From positions 1 through 17,605 of the forward strand of contig USSZ01000022.1 of assembly GCA_900557645.1 (NCBI GenBank): a stretch of DNA of 17,605 nucleotides. The letters run 5' to 3'. The notes below the pieces were generated by a model. That model was given only the letters and a program-made list of their open reading frames with translations. It ran no database searches and had not been told where the DNA came from. Numbering within the stretch: position 1 is the first letter of the stretch; the number at the start of each line of letters is the position of its first letter. Shown piece by piece: positions 1-8,311 of this stretch. The translations under genes were made by a program, and so were the position numbers. The DNA is from an uncultured Eubacteriales bacterium. Its GTDB lineage: Bacteria; Bacillota; Clostridia; Christensenellales; UBA1242.

Positions 1-38
1 ATTAAAAAAAAGAGAACTTACGCCTACCATTATTAAAA

Positions 39-596
39 TTGCAACAAAAAAATTTCTTAGAAAATGTTATTAGCGAAGCTGATTATGCATATTTCAAAAA
101 ATGCTTAAAAAATAATAAAGAAATGTATTGGTATTTTGTTATTAGATTTATTACTGCAACTGGTGCTAGAATTAGTGAATTAATTCAATTTAAAGTTGAA
201 CATGTAAAAATTGGATATTTTGATTTGTATTCAAAAGGTGGAAAATTAAGAAGAATTTATATACCACAAAAATTACGAGAAGAAGCTTTAAAATGGTTTG
301 AGCAAAATAATATTACTGAAGGTTTCATATTTAAAAATAAATATGGTAATAAAATTACAGCTAGAGGTATTAGTGGGGAACTAAAAAAATTAGGAATAAA
401 ATATGGATTAGACCAAAAAGTAATATATCCTCATTCATTTAGACATAGGTTTGCAAAAAGTTTTTTAGATAGATTCAACGATATTTCTTTATTAGCTGAT
501 TTAATGGGGCATGAAAGTATTGAAACTACCAGAATTTATCTAAGAAGAACCAGTACAGAACAGCAAGAAATAGTTAATAAAATAATTGATTGGTAA
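39..596 (+). CDS. Tyrosine recombinase/integrase, catalytic domain (5' part missing or frameshifted)
   Basis: Site-specific DNA recombinase of the XerC/XerD/phage-integrase type, which cuts and rejoins DNA through a tyrosine-DNA bond. Counted from the TTG at 39, the full catalytic set is visible: R44 (GARISEL), K69 (GGKLRR), H132 and R135 (HSFRHRF), H158 (MGHES) and the nucleophile Y167 (RIYLRR). The N-terminal core-binding domain (about 90-100 residues in the family) is absent. The frame stays open upstream only to a TAA at 3-5, and the residues just before the TTG (LPLLKL) look like genuine family sequence, so TTG 39 is only a nominal start with no ribosome-binding site. A frame shift near 21-24 is likely (see findings). 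A strong hairpin terminator follows. Family is certain; whether the gene is intact is doubtful. Confidence 0.85.
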   Translation: MQQKNFLENVISEADYAYFKKCLKNNKEMYWYFVIRFITATGARISELIQFKVEHVKIGYFDLYSKGGKLRRIYIPQKLREEALKWFEQNNITEGFIFKNKYGNKITARGISGELKKLGIKYGLDQKVIYPHSFRHRFAKSFLDRFNDISLLADLMGHESIETTRIYLRRTSTEQQEIVNKIIDW

Positions 597-601
597 TTTA
601 G

Positions 602-636
602 AAAAAATAGAAGATTTTAAAAATCTTCTATTTTTT
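602..636 (+). terminator. Rho-independent terminator after the recombinase
   Basis: An inverted repeat (AAGATTT / AAATCTT with flanking A-run and T-run pairing) begins 6 nt after the stop codon and ends in TTTTTT. Both arms carry A or T tails, so it could stop transcription on either strand. Confidence 0.8.
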
Positions 637-694
637 ATCATTAGTGATGGTTTTAAAGAAATATTATAAAATAAATTAAATTCTGAAATTATAA

Positions 695-723
695 TTGCAA
701 AAGTAAATTTTGTATGCTATAAT
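695..723 (+). promoter_or_regulatory. Promoter of tRNA-Arg
   Basis: TTGCAA (695-700), 17 bp spacer, TATAAT (718-723) with an extended -10 TGC directly before it. Predicted transcription start is near 730, about 15 nt ahead of the mature tRNA 5' end. Confidence 0.8.
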
Positions 724-744
724 ATACAGGTAAATAAGGAATAT

Positions 745-821
745 GCGTCGCTAGCTCAGCTGGATAGAGCGTTCGTCTACGGAACGAAAGGTCAGGGGTT
801 CGAATCCCTTGCGACGCACCA
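745..821 (+). tRNA. tRNA-Arg (anticodon ACG)
   Basis: A complete cloverleaf can be folded by eye. The acceptor stem is GCGTCGC/GCGACGC. The anticodon stem is TTCGT/ACGAA, closing the loop CTACGGA with anticodon ACG at 779-781. The T arm is AGGGG/CCCTT around TTCGAAT. The discriminator is A818 and CCA is encoded at 819-821. The anticodon A34 would be read as inosine after TadA deamination, serving CGU/CGC/CGA codons. It stands alone with its own promoter and terminator. Confidence 0.97.
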
Positions 822-834
822 GTGGTATATTAAT

Positions 835-869
835 AGCACACTATATACAATATATGGTGTGCTTTTTTT
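835..869 (+). terminator. Terminator of tRNA-Arg
   Basis: Hairpin AGCACAC ... GTGTGCT extended by AT pairs, followed by a run of seven T. It lies 13 nt after the tRNA CCA end. Confidence 0.85.
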
Positions 870-951
870 ATAAAAAAGTCGGTTTGTGCAAATTTTGTTT
901 CAAAAGTTTAGTCAATAAGATATTAAATTAAATAAAGATATATAAAATATG

Positions 952-2181
952 TTAATAAGAGATTAATTCATTAAATACTTTGACAGCATATCTATCAGTC
1001 ATGCCTGAAATATAATCCAAGATTGATTGTATATAAAGATTTTTGTTTTGTAATTGTTGATAAATTTTTCTATTTTTACATCTGATTGCTTTTTCCATGT
1101 AATTTCTTGGAATGATTGAATAATCACAATATTTGATAAGATAATTTGTAAATTCTTCAATTAAATTAGGGTAAATCAGTTTCTTTTTGTTTAATTCTTC
1201 AAAAATTTCATTATCTTTGTAACAATCTAGCAAAACATTAAAAATTTCTTTAATTATCATTTCAGCATATTTTTTAAATGTTTCAAATCTTTTGTTTGCA
1301 TAAATATGTTCGTAATTAAATTCTTTAATTTTATTTAAAATATCTGACATTTTATCTGATAAACAAATTCCTTTTTCAATGCTGCTATTTTGACAAATGT
1401 CTCTTATCATATTACCCATTATAGTGCTTGTGTTTACAATAGAATCACCAAGTTTTACTATACTGGAAAGTTCTTTTTGGTCTTTTTCATTTAAGAAACC
1501 TAAATTTATTGCATCTTCAATATCTCTACCTAGGTATGCTATTTTATCTGAAATTTTTACAACACATCCTTCGTAAGTGGCAGGGTTATATTGTCCCGGG
1601 CAAGAGAATTCTTTTAAGTCAATCAATTCTTTACGTGGCAAAATGGAATTGATATCTTTTTCGCCACAATGAGAAATTATTCCATCACGAACAGCGTATG
1701 TAAGATTAAGATTTTTAAGTTCATTGTTATGATCTGGCAAAAGTTCTATATTATCAGCAAAATAAAGTCCATTTTTTTCATGCCAAAAAGATGTTCCTAA
1801 AAATTCATTACAAAGTTTATTGATAATGCTTTCACCGTAATGGCCAAATGGAGCATGTCCAAGGTCATGTCCCATTGCTATAGCATGAGTAAGTTCATCA
1901 TTTAATTCAAGAGATTTTGCAATAGTATAACTGACAGATTCTACGTGAAGAACGTGTTCCATTCTGGTGCATATATGATCACTTTCAATATTATAAAAAA
2001 CTTGTGTTTTATGTTTAAGCCTTCTATATGCAGTGCAGTGAAGAAGCCTAGTATAATCTCTTGCAAAAGGTTTTCTAATTTCATTTTGAGATTGAAACAA
2101 CGGACTTTCGCGTTCTATTAATTTAAAATAATTAGGGTTGTTTTCTGTTGCAGCAACATCTTTAAAACTATTAAATTTCAT
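952..2181 (-). CDS. dgt: HD-domain deoxyguanosinetriphosphate triphosphohydrolase-like protein
   Basis: Member of the dGTPase branch of the HD superfamily, which hydrolyses dNTPs (classically dGTP) to the nucleoside and triphosphate in the cytoplasm and so tunes the dNTP pool. The metal-binding HD signature is intact: H76 in TRMEH, H105-D106 in GHDLGHAPFGH, and the final Asp in YLGRDIEDA near residue 220. The N-terminal motif RDYTRLLHCTAYRRLKHKTQVF is typical of the family. At 409 residues it is longer than the short Firmicute forms (about 330-340) and shorter than the enterobacterial enzyme. The start has a clean AGGAGG (complement of 2190-2195) 8 nt upstream. It is divergent from rnhB. The true substrate cannot be told from sequence, and some relatives prefer other dNTPs. 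Confidence 0.93.
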   Translation of the reverse strand: MKFNSFKDVAATENNPNYFKLIERESPLFQSQNEIRKPFARDYTRLLHCTAYRRLKHKTQVFYNIESDHICTRMEHVLHVESVSYTIAKSLELNDELTHAIAMGHDLGHAPFGHYGESIINKLCNEFLGTSFWHEKNGLYFADNIELLPDHNNELKNLNLTYAVRDGIISHCGEKDINSILPRKELIDLKEFSCPGQYNPATYEGCVVKISDKIAYLGRDIEDAINLGFLNEKDQKELSSIVKLGDSIVNTSTIMGNMIRDICQNSSIEKGICLSDKMSDILNKIKEFNYEHIYANKRFETFKKYAEMIIKEIFNVLLDCYKDNEIFEELNKKKLIYPNLIEEFTNYLIKYCDYSIIPRNYMEKAIRCKNRKIYQQLQNKNLYIQSILDYISGMTDRYAVKVFNELISY

Positions 2182-2444
2182 AAGAAATGCCTCCTAATTT
2201 TATATATACTATTTAATTTCGAAATATTATTATTATAAATTTTAATAAATTCGGCAAAATTTTGTATACTTTGCACATTTAACAGGTTTAAATAAAAATT
2301 AGTTTTATCTATTAAGTAAGTTCAATTTACGATAATATTATTTATTATATTTTATCATACAGATATTTATATGACAAGTTTATTTGAATATAAAAATCTA
2401 ATAATTTTTGTATACATGTTATTTATTTAATTTTGCAAATCTAG
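2182..2444. other. AT-rich divergent intergenic spacer
   Basis: Between dgt (minus) and rnhB (plus). Besides the dgt Shine-Dalgarno (complement of 2190-2195) I see no clear consensus promoter for dgt. TATATA-like -10 candidates near 2201-2211 lack a convincing -35. No open reading frame or hairpin of note. Confidence 0.5.
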
Positions 2445-2450
2445 TATAAA
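2445..2450 (+). promoter_or_regulatory. Candidate -10 element for rnhB
   Basis: TATAAA sits 33 nt before the chosen rnhB start and about 14 nt before its Shine-Dalgarno. No good -35 is visible at 16-18 bp, so confidence is limited. If it is real, an ATG at 2451 would be upstream of the transcript start, supporting the start at 2478. Confidence 0.4.
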
Positions 2451-2477
2451 ATGATAAAATATTTAAGGAGCAAATTT

Positions 2478-3071
2478 ATGTTAGATTATGAAAAGAAATT
2501 TCAAAATTTAGTGATTGCAGGAATAGATGAAGCAGGTCGTGGACCTCTTGCAGGGCCTGTTGTTTGTGCTTGTGTTGTTATGCCTTTTGAAAAAGAAAAA
2601 ATGATTGAACAGGTAAATGATAGTAAACAACTTTCTTCTAAAAAACGAGAAAAACTTTATGATGAAATTGTTAAAGTAGCATTAGATTATGCAATTATTG
2701 AAATTGATGAAAAAACAATAGATGAAATAAATATTTTAAATGCAACCAAACTAGGAATGAAAAGGGCGTTAGAAAGTCTAAAAATAAAGCCTGATATTGT
2801 TCTTATAGATGCTGTCAAAATAGATAGTAATATAAGGCAAGAAAATATAATAAAGGGAGATACATTAAGTTATAATATCGCAGCGGCATCTATTCTTGCA
2901 AAAGTTTATAGAGATAGACTTATGATTAAATTATCAGAAAAATATCCTCAATATAATTTTGCAAAACATAAGGGCTATGGAACGAGAGAGCATATTAATG
3001 CTTTAAAAATTTATGGAAAATGTCCAATACATAGAGAAAGTTTTATAAAAAATTTTATTTCTTCAAATTAA
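2478..3071 (+). CDS. rnhB: Ribonuclease HII
   Basis: Endonuclease that cuts the RNA strand of RNA-DNA hybrids and removes single ribonucleotides misincorporated in DNA. The four acidic catalytic residues are in place by comparison with the E. coli enzyme: D17 and E18 (AGIDEAGRGPLAGPVV), D111 (VLIDAV) and D128 (KGD). The family motifs NDSKQLS, IAAASILAKVYRD and HKGYGT are also present. Length is 197 residues, normal for RNase HII. The frame is open further upstream to an ATG at 2451. I choose ATG 2478 because AAGGAG (2465-2470) lies 7 nt before it, whereas ATG 2451 has no ribosome-binding site and abuts a -10-like TATAAA. Single gene, followed by a hairpin. Confidence 0.97.
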   Translation: MLDYEKKFQNLVIAGIDEAGRGPLAGPVVCACVVMPFEKEKMIEQVNDSKQLSSKKREKLYDEIVKVALDYAIIEIDEKTIDEINILNATKLGMKRALESLKIKPDIVLIDAVKIDSNIRQENIIKGDTLSYNIAAASILAKVYRDRLMIKLSEKYPQYNFAKHKGYGTREHINALKIYGKCPIHRESFIKNFISSN

Positions 3072-3165
3072 TTAATAAATTAGTTAAAAAATGATAAATA
3101 AAAATAGATAATTATTATAATTATAAAAATATTTGATTTAAATTATATTAATATTTAATTTAATA

Positions 3166-3195
3166 AAATAACCCTTGAAAATTCAAGTTATTTTT
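3166..3195 (+). terminator. Possible terminator between rnhB and the helicase gene
   Basis: AATAAC-CC-TTGAA / TTCAA-GTTATT forms a hairpin with a two-base bulge and ends in TTTTT. It lies about 95 nt after rnhB and overlaps the proposed -35 of the next gene, so it may do double duty or be only a promoter-region dyad. Confidence 0.5.
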
Positions 3196-3203
3196 GTTAC
3201 ACT
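3175..3203 (+). promoter_or_regulatory. Promoter of the helicase-nuclease gene
   Basis: TTGAAA (3175-3180), 17 bp, TACACT (3198-3203) with an extended -10 TGT before it. Predicted start near 3210, giving a leader of about 18 nt that contains the GAAGG ribosome-binding site at 3218-3222. Confidence 0.6.
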
Positions 3204-3227
3204 ATATAAGTAAAAAAGAAGGTAGTA

Positions 3228-6200
3228 ATGAAATCAATTTATAAATATTATAAGGAAAGATTAATAGAAATTAGTGGTAAAAATCGTAGTTTATACTCAA
3301 AAAATTTAAGTAAAAAATATGCCTACGATGTTGGTGCAATTATTGCAAATGACGAAAAAGAATTTAATGATTTTTACACTTTTTTATGGAAAGGTAAAAG
3401 AAGTAGTTATGCATTAATTCGTAAAGATATTAAAGAAAAACTTTTTAAAAACTTTAATCTAGAAGAAAAGGTTAAAGCATCTTTTGTTGATACTAAAAAT
3501 TTAAGCGTAGATGAAAAAAGAAATGAAAATCTGAGAAGAGAAAGACTGAAAAAGGAAGAAATGAAAAAGGCATTATCATCTCAAGTTTCTAAATTAAAAT
3601 CTTTAAAAAGGGAAGTTGAGGAATTTGCAAAAGAAACTGGAAGATATGAGATGTTTGTCGGTTACCCATTTGTTACAGGTTATGTAAATAAAGATTTGCA
3701 AATCAAAGCACCTTTGATTTTATTCCCTGTAGTTATCAATGTAGAAGACGATTCAACAGTATCAATAGAACTTAAACATGATGAGTTTATACAATTCAAT
3801 AAAGTTTTGATGCTTGCCTATGCAAAAGAACATAGATTAAATTGTGATGGTTTGATAATGGAATTTGATAATCTTATTGATTACAAATTGAAAAATATAA
3901 AAGACGTTGTAGATTATTTAAGTGCTTATGGATTTAAATTTGAATATGATGAAAATTTTGATAATGGACTTATCAATTTTGAAAAAATTCAAGAACCAGG
4001 GTTTAAAGATGAAGATTTGAAACTTATTAATGCTTGTGTTGTAGGAAGATTTCCTTTAGCAAACGCAATATATAATGATTATTCATTGCTTGAGAAAAAA
4101 CGTTTGTCTTCAGATGCGATTGATGAATTGTTAGAAAGCAAGCCATCAAAGAAAATAAAAAAAGTTGATGAAAGAGTTTTTACGATTAACGATCTTGACT
4201 ATGCTCAAGAAAGTGCTATTGAAAAATTAAACCAATATGGGAATATGGTTATATATGGACCACCTGGAACTGGTAAATCACAGACGATTGTAAATATTAT
4301 TTCTGATGCGTTATGCAAGAATAAAAAAGTATTGGTTGTTTCGCAGAAAAAAGCGGCTTTAGATGTAGTTTTTAATCGTTTAAAAAATCTTAATAGCAAA
4401 TGTATGTTTATTACAGATGCAGAAAAAAATAAGGTTGAGTTTTATGAAAGATGTAACAAGATGCATCAAAATGTTATGGAAAACTATAAACCAACTGGAG
4501 ATGATATAGAAAGTGAATATCAACAGGTTGAAGAAAATATAAATAAGGAGATTTCAGAACTTGAAGTTATATCGGATACACTTTTTACAAGATCACCTTT
4601 TGGTTTGACATTGCAAGAAATGTATACTAACTCAGCAAAGATTGGTAAAAATAGTTTTGATTATACTTTATATAAACTGATGCTTAAAAACCAAGATTTA
4701 ATGAAGATGGATTATAAAAGACTTTACTCAACTTTGAGAATAATTAGAGAGAAAAACAAGAGCAATTTATATTATAGATATATAGAACTAAAAAAGAATA
4801 ATCCTCTTATTGACCATATTAAATCAGATGTAGATATTCATGTTATAAATCAAATGAAAACTTATTTAAATGGTCTTATCCAAAAAACAATAATTCCATT
4901 TGATACAGCAAAACATGAACACTCAAGACAACTTATGGTTTATATGCTTGAAAATGATATTGAAGAAAATTCGAAATTAAAGCCTCTTGTTCAAATGATA
5001 TCTAAAATGGATTACCCAAAATTACATACAGCATTAAACTGGTCTAAAGTGATTTTTCCACTATATCCATTTGTAAAACACAGTTTAAATAAGAAAGAAA
5101 AAGAAATTGAAGAGAAATTTGAAGGGACTTTAAATGATATTCATTCTTATATAAGCAATTACAATTTGCTTGAAAAAGTTCTTGATAGGAAAGGGTATTT
5201 AATGACAGTTGATAATATAATTAATGGGAACACTGTCTTTTTGAAACTTTTATTAAATGCTCTTAATGATTATGTTGAAATAAGAGATGTCAATGTATCT
5301 TTACAAGGTCTGACAGATGATGAACGTGATATTTTGAATTTTGCTTATATAAATTCAAATAGTGCAAGACAATTTAGAGAAATTATTGATAAATTACTTG
5401 AAATTCGTGTTTATCATGAGGCTGTAACTTATGAAGAGAAATATAAAGATAAACTATCAAAGATAATTGATTTTGAGAATATTAGAAATAGAATATTATC
5501 TTTAAAAGAAGATGAAAAGCAAATTTCAAATACAATTTGTATTGATAAATTTAAAGATGAATATATTGAACATTTTAACAATGACCCAGAAAATAAAAAT
5601 TATCTATATCAAATTACAAAACAACAAGGACTTATGCCTATAAGAAAAATGATGGATTTGTATGGTGATTATTTGTTAAAATTATTTCCATGCTGGCTTT
5701 TATCGCCAGAAAGTGTATCAACAATATTCCCATTAAAAAAGAATATGTTTGATATAATTTTATTTGATGAAGCAAGTCAGGTGTTTATTGAAAATACTTT
5801 GCCTACAATTTATAGAGGAAAGTATATAGTTGTAGCAGGGGACTCAAAACAACTTCGCCCAACTGCAACTTTCATGAAAAGATATTTAGGTAATGATAAC
5901 GATGATGATCTTGACCTTGCAACAGTGGCAGCACTTGAAGTAGAAAGTTTGCTTGACCTTGCAACTTCTAGATATAATAGCACTAATCTTACATACCATT
6001 ATAGAAGCAAAAATGAAGAATTAATAAATTTCTCAAATTATGCATTTTATGATGGAAAACTTCAAATAGCACCAAATATTTCAAAAAATGTAGGAAACAA
6101 ACCTATTGAAAGAATCAAAGTCAACGGAAGATGGCTTGGAAGAAAAAATCAAGAAGAGGCAAATGCTATTGTATCATTGCTTAAAAAATTGATTAAAAAT

Positions 6201-7046
6201 AAACGAAATAAATCTTCAATAGGTATCATAACATTTAATACTGAACAAGAAACTGCTATAGAAGATGCAATAGATAATGAATGTAAAAAAGATACTGCTT
6301 TTAGAGATGCTTATATCCGTGAACAAAATAGAAAAGAAAATGGAGAAGATACATCAATATTTATTAAAAATCTTGAAAATGTTCAAGGTGATGAGCGTGA
6401 TATAATAATATTTAGTATTGGATATGCCCGAAATGAATATGGGAAAGTAGTTGCTCATTTTGGACCTTTGTCTGTAGAGGGTGGCGAAAATAGATTGAAT
6501 GTAGCAATTACAAGAGCAAAAGAGAAAATATATGTTGTTACTTCAATTGAACCTGAAGAATTAATGGTTGAAGGAACAAAAAATGCTGGACCAAAAATAT
6601 TTAAAAGTTATTTGAAATATGTTCGTGCAATTTCTTCAAAGAAATATAAAGAGGCTGGATTCATCCTTGATAGTTTCAAACCAGCACTTCCAGAATCAAA
6701 TGAAGTAATTGTTTTAAATCAACTTGAAAATGATATTAAAGATGAACTTGTTAAACTTGGATATGATGTAGAAACCAATTTAGGAAACACTAATTATAAA
6801 ATTTCTTTGGCTGTTTATGATAAAAAATTAGATAGATATTTGCTTGGTATTGAGTGTGATTATGCAGCATATAACAGTAGTGATTCAATACTTGAAAGAG
6901 ATGTATATAGAAATAAATTCCTTGCTTCAAGGGGTTGGAAAATTATGAGAGTTTGGAGTAGAGATTGGTGGCTTAATAAAAATAAGGTGATTTCAAACAT
7001 AGTTAAAGCAATCAATGCAAACAAGAAAAAGTTAGAAAATAATTAA
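3228..7046 (+). CDS. SF1 helicase with C-terminal Vsr/MTES_1575-like nuclease domain (Hhe-like, putative anti-phage)
   Basis: A 1272-residue single-gene helicase-nuclease. The N-terminal 250 or so residues resemble the DUF4011 region often found on such helicases. SF1 (UPF1/AAA_11-AAA_12) motifs follow in order: Q-like motif DYAQESAI; Walker A GPPGTGKS with K350; Walker B LFDEASQ (D847-E848); motif III GDSKQLRPT (872-879); motif IV region YHYRS (923-927); motif V VQGDERD (1052-1058); motif VI NVAITRAKE (1091-1099). About 490 residues of helical insert separate motifs I and II. The last 110 residues look like a Vsr/REase_MTES_1575 nuclease: GIECDYAAY with E1209 and D1211, then ERDVYRNKFL, GWKIMRVWSRDWW. 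DUF4011-helicase-Vsr is the architecture described for the Hhe defence class. Helicase calls are certain, the nuclease call is good, and the defence role is inference. No partner gene is adjacent. Confidence 0.88.
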   Translation: MKSIYKYYKERLIEISGKNRSLYSKNLSKKYAYDVGAIIANDEKEFNDFYTFLWKGKRSSYALIRKDIKEKLFKNFNLEEKVKASFVDTKNLSVDEKRNENLRRERLKKEEMKKALSSQVSKLKSLKREVEEFAKETGRYEMFVGYPFVTGYVNKDLQIKAPLILFPVVINVEDDSTVSIELKHDEFIQFNKVLMLAYAKEHRLNCDGLIMEFDNLIDYKLKNIKDVVDYLSAYGFKFEYDENFDNGLINFEKIQEPGFKDEDLKLINACVVGRFPLANAIYNDYSLLEKKRLSSDAIDELLESKPSKKIKKVDERVFTINDLDYAQESAIEKLNQYGNMVIYGPPGTGKSQTIVNIISDALCKNKKVLVVSQKKAALDVVFNRLKNLNSKCMFITDAEKNKVEFYERCNKMHQNVMENYKPTGDDIESEYQQVEENINKEISELEVISDTLFTRSPFGLTLQEMYTNSAKIGKNSFDYTLYKLMLKNQDLMKMDYKRLYSTLRIIREKNKSNLYYRYIELKKNNPLIDHIKSDVDIHVINQMKTYLNGLIQKTIIPFDTAKHEHSRQLMVYMLENDIEENSKLKPLVQMISKMDYPKLHTALNWSKVIFPLYPFVKHSLNKKEKEIEEKFEGTLNDIHSYISNYNLLEKVLDRKGYLMTVDNIINGNTVFLKLLLNALNDYVEIRDVNVSLQGLTDDERDILNFAYINSNSARQFREIIDKLLEIRVYHEAVTYEEKYKDKLSKIIDFENIRNRILSLKEDEKQISNTICIDKFKDEYIEHFNNDPENKNYLYQITKQQGLMPIRKMMDLYGDYLLKLFPCWLLSPESVSTIFPLKKNMFDIILFDEASQVFIENTLPTIYRGKYIVVAGDSKQLRPTATFMKRYLGNDNDDDLDLATVAALEVESLLDLATSRYNSTNLTYHYRSKNEELINFSNYAFYDGKLQIAPNISKNVGNKPIERIKVNGRWLGRKNQEEANAIVSLLKKLIKNKRNKSSIGIITFNTEQETAIEDAIDNECKKDTAFRDAYIREQNRKENGEDTSIFIKNLENVQGDERDIIIFSIGYARNEYGKVVAHFGPLSVEGGENRLNVAITRAKEKIYVVTSIEPEELMVEGTKNAGPKIFKSYLKYVRAISSKKYKEAGFILDSFKPALPESNEVIVLNQLENDIKDELVKLGYDVETNLGNTNYKISLAVYDKKLDRYLLGIECDYAAYNSSDSILERDVYRNKFLASRGWKIMRVWSRDWWLNKNKVISNIVKAINANKKKLENN

Positions 7047-7050
7047 AAAA

Positions 7051-7087
7051 AATAAAAAGGATTTATTAAAGTCCTTTTTATTTTTTT
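7051..7087 (+). terminator. Terminator of the helicase-nuclease gene
   Basis: AATAAAAAGGA / TCCTTTTTATT, 11 bp stem with a 10-nt loop, followed by a T run. It starts 5 nt after the stop codon. Confidence 0.85.
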
Positions 7088-7152
7088 GTAACTTTTAACT
7101 TTTTTTTACATTATATTGTTAATAGGGTTTGTGCGTTTACTTAGGAGAAAAT

Positions 7153-7932
7153 GTGGATAATACTACGATAACCATTATAGGGGTAAGTTTTATTTTTATT
7201 ATGACTACCCTTGGAAGTGCAATTGTATTTTTATTTAAAAAAAATATCAGTGATAAGATAAATAGTTTATTTTTGGGATTTGCATCAGGTCTTATGATTG
7301 CTGCTTCTGTTTGGTCGCTTATAATTCCATCAATAGAACAAGCAGAATATTTAGGTAACTTAAATTTTCTTCCTGCGTGCATTGGAATAATATTAGGCTG
7401 TTTATTTTTAGTTGTTATGGATAAATTAATCCCTAAAATATTAAATAAAGATGACAAAAAACAAACAAAATTAAAAAAATCAACTAAATTGTTTTTGGCT
7501 GTAACTTTGCACAATATCCCTGAAGGATTGGCTGTAGGTCTTGCATTTGGCAATGCATTTATCATGGCAGAAACTTCGGCATTTTATTCTGCATTATGGC
7601 TTGCGATAGGAATAGGTATACAAAATTTCCCAGAAGGTGCTGCTATAAGTTTGCCAATGAAAGAGGAGTTAGGAAGCAGGAAAAAGGCATTTTTATATGG
7701 AACAATTAGTGGTATTGTTGAACCAATTATGGCACTTATAGGTATATGGCTATCAACAAGTCTATCTCATCTTATGCCTTGGTTTTTGGCTTTTTCTGCA
7801 GGTGCAATGTTGTTTGTTGTTGCTGAAGAGTTGTTGCCAGATGCAAAGAGTGCGTATCCCACCAATATTGGGACATGGGGTTTTATAGTAGGATTTGTAT
7901 TGATGATGATTTTAGATGTTGCTTTGGGATAA
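7153..7932 (+). CDS. ZIP family divalent metal transporter (GufA/ZupT-like)
   Basis: Inner-membrane transporter that brings zinc or related divalent metals into the cytoplasm. It has eight hydrophobic segments and the two signature motifs of the metal path: HNIPEG (H120-G125) in TM4 and NFPEG (N158-G162) in TM5, plus AEELLPDA near the C-terminus. A short Lys-rich cytoplasmic loop (residues 97-112) separates TM3 and TM4; it lacks the usual His cluster. Length 259 residues, typical of bacterial ZIPs. I start at GTG 7153 because AGGAG (7143-7147) is 5 nt upstream. An in-frame TTG at 7129 would add eight residues but has no ribosome-binding site. Metal specificity cannot be read from the sequence. 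Confidence 0.9.
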   Translation: MDNTTITIIGVSFIFIMTTLGSAIVFLFKKNISDKINSLFLGFASGLMIAASVWSLIIPSIEQAEYLGNLNFLPACIGIILGCLFLVVMDKLIPKILNKDDKKQTKLKKSTKLFLAVTLHNIPEGLAVGLAFGNAFIMAETSAFYSALWLAIGIGIQNFPEGAAISLPMKEELGSRKKAFLYGTISGIVEPIMALIGIWLSTSLSHLMPWFLAFSAGAMLFVVAEELLPDAKSAYPTNIGTWGFIVGFVLMMILDVALG

Positions 7933-8007
7933 AAATTATTTTAAATGAAAAATAATAATAAACAAATAATTTTATTATTAATTGTAAAAAATAAAAAAGA
8001 GGTGTAA

Positions 8008-8250
8008 ATGTCATATTTTAATTATCATGCTAAAATAAAAAAGTTGATAATGGAAGGAGAACTGGAAGGGTATAAGTTTGTAGATGATTATCATGGAATA
8101 AGACCAGCCCTTGTTTTATATTTTAAAAATAATCGACCTATGCCAATAAGAGATTATAGATGGGAAGAATACATACCTTTATTAATGATGCAAAATGATA
8201 TTGTTTTTGAAGATGATAATAATTCAAAAAATATTAATAAAATTAATTAA
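8008..8250 (+). CDS. Small conserved-looking protein of unknown function
   Basis: An 80-residue protein with a proper ribosome-binding site (GAGGTG about 4 nt before ATG). The first 65 residues look like a compact folded unit with the segments KKLIMEGELEGY, YHGIRPALVLYFKNN and RPMPIRDYRWEEYIPLL. The tail is Asn/Asp-rich and disordered-looking. I have a sense of similar small proteins in Clostridia but cannot name a family, so no function is given. It is soluble, with no signal peptide or membrane segment. It lies 75 nt after the ZIP gene with no convincing terminator between, so it may be read through from that promoter. Confidence 0.75.
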   Translation: MSYFNYHAKIKKLIMEGELEGYKFVDDYHGIRPALVLYFKNNRPMPIRDYRWEEYIPLLMMQNDIVFEDDNNSKNINKIN

Positions 8251-8264
8251 AAAACATCAAATTA

Positions 8265-8293
8265 TTGACATATTTTTGTTTGAGTAGTATAAT
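8265..8293 (+). promoter_or_regulatory. Perfect consensus sigma-A promoter
   Basis: TTGACA (8265-8270), exactly 17 bp, TATAAT (8288-8293). Both hexamers match the consensus at all positions. Predicted start near 8300, immediately before the AGGAGG of the downstream gene. Strong constitutive expression is expected. Confidence 0.92.
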
Positions 8294-8311
8294 TAAAAAT
8301 AGGAGGAAATT

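Noticed and set aside
1..821. Integrase next to tRNA-Arg as the edge of an integrated element
   Set aside because: The recombinase is on the 5' side of the tRNA, separated by its own terminator and the tRNA promoter, and I found no second copy of the tRNA 3' end in the window to serve as the other attachment site.
7137..7565. Minus-strand open frame of 142 codons inside the ZIP transporter gene
   Set aside because: It lies fully antisense to a gene with clear ZIP motifs, has no ribosome-binding site, and its product is low-complexity; a by-product of AT-rich codons.
7953..7980. Hairpin TAATAATAAA / TTTATTATTA after the ZIP gene as a terminator
   Set aside because: The stem has only A-T pairs and no T run follows, so it is too weak to call.
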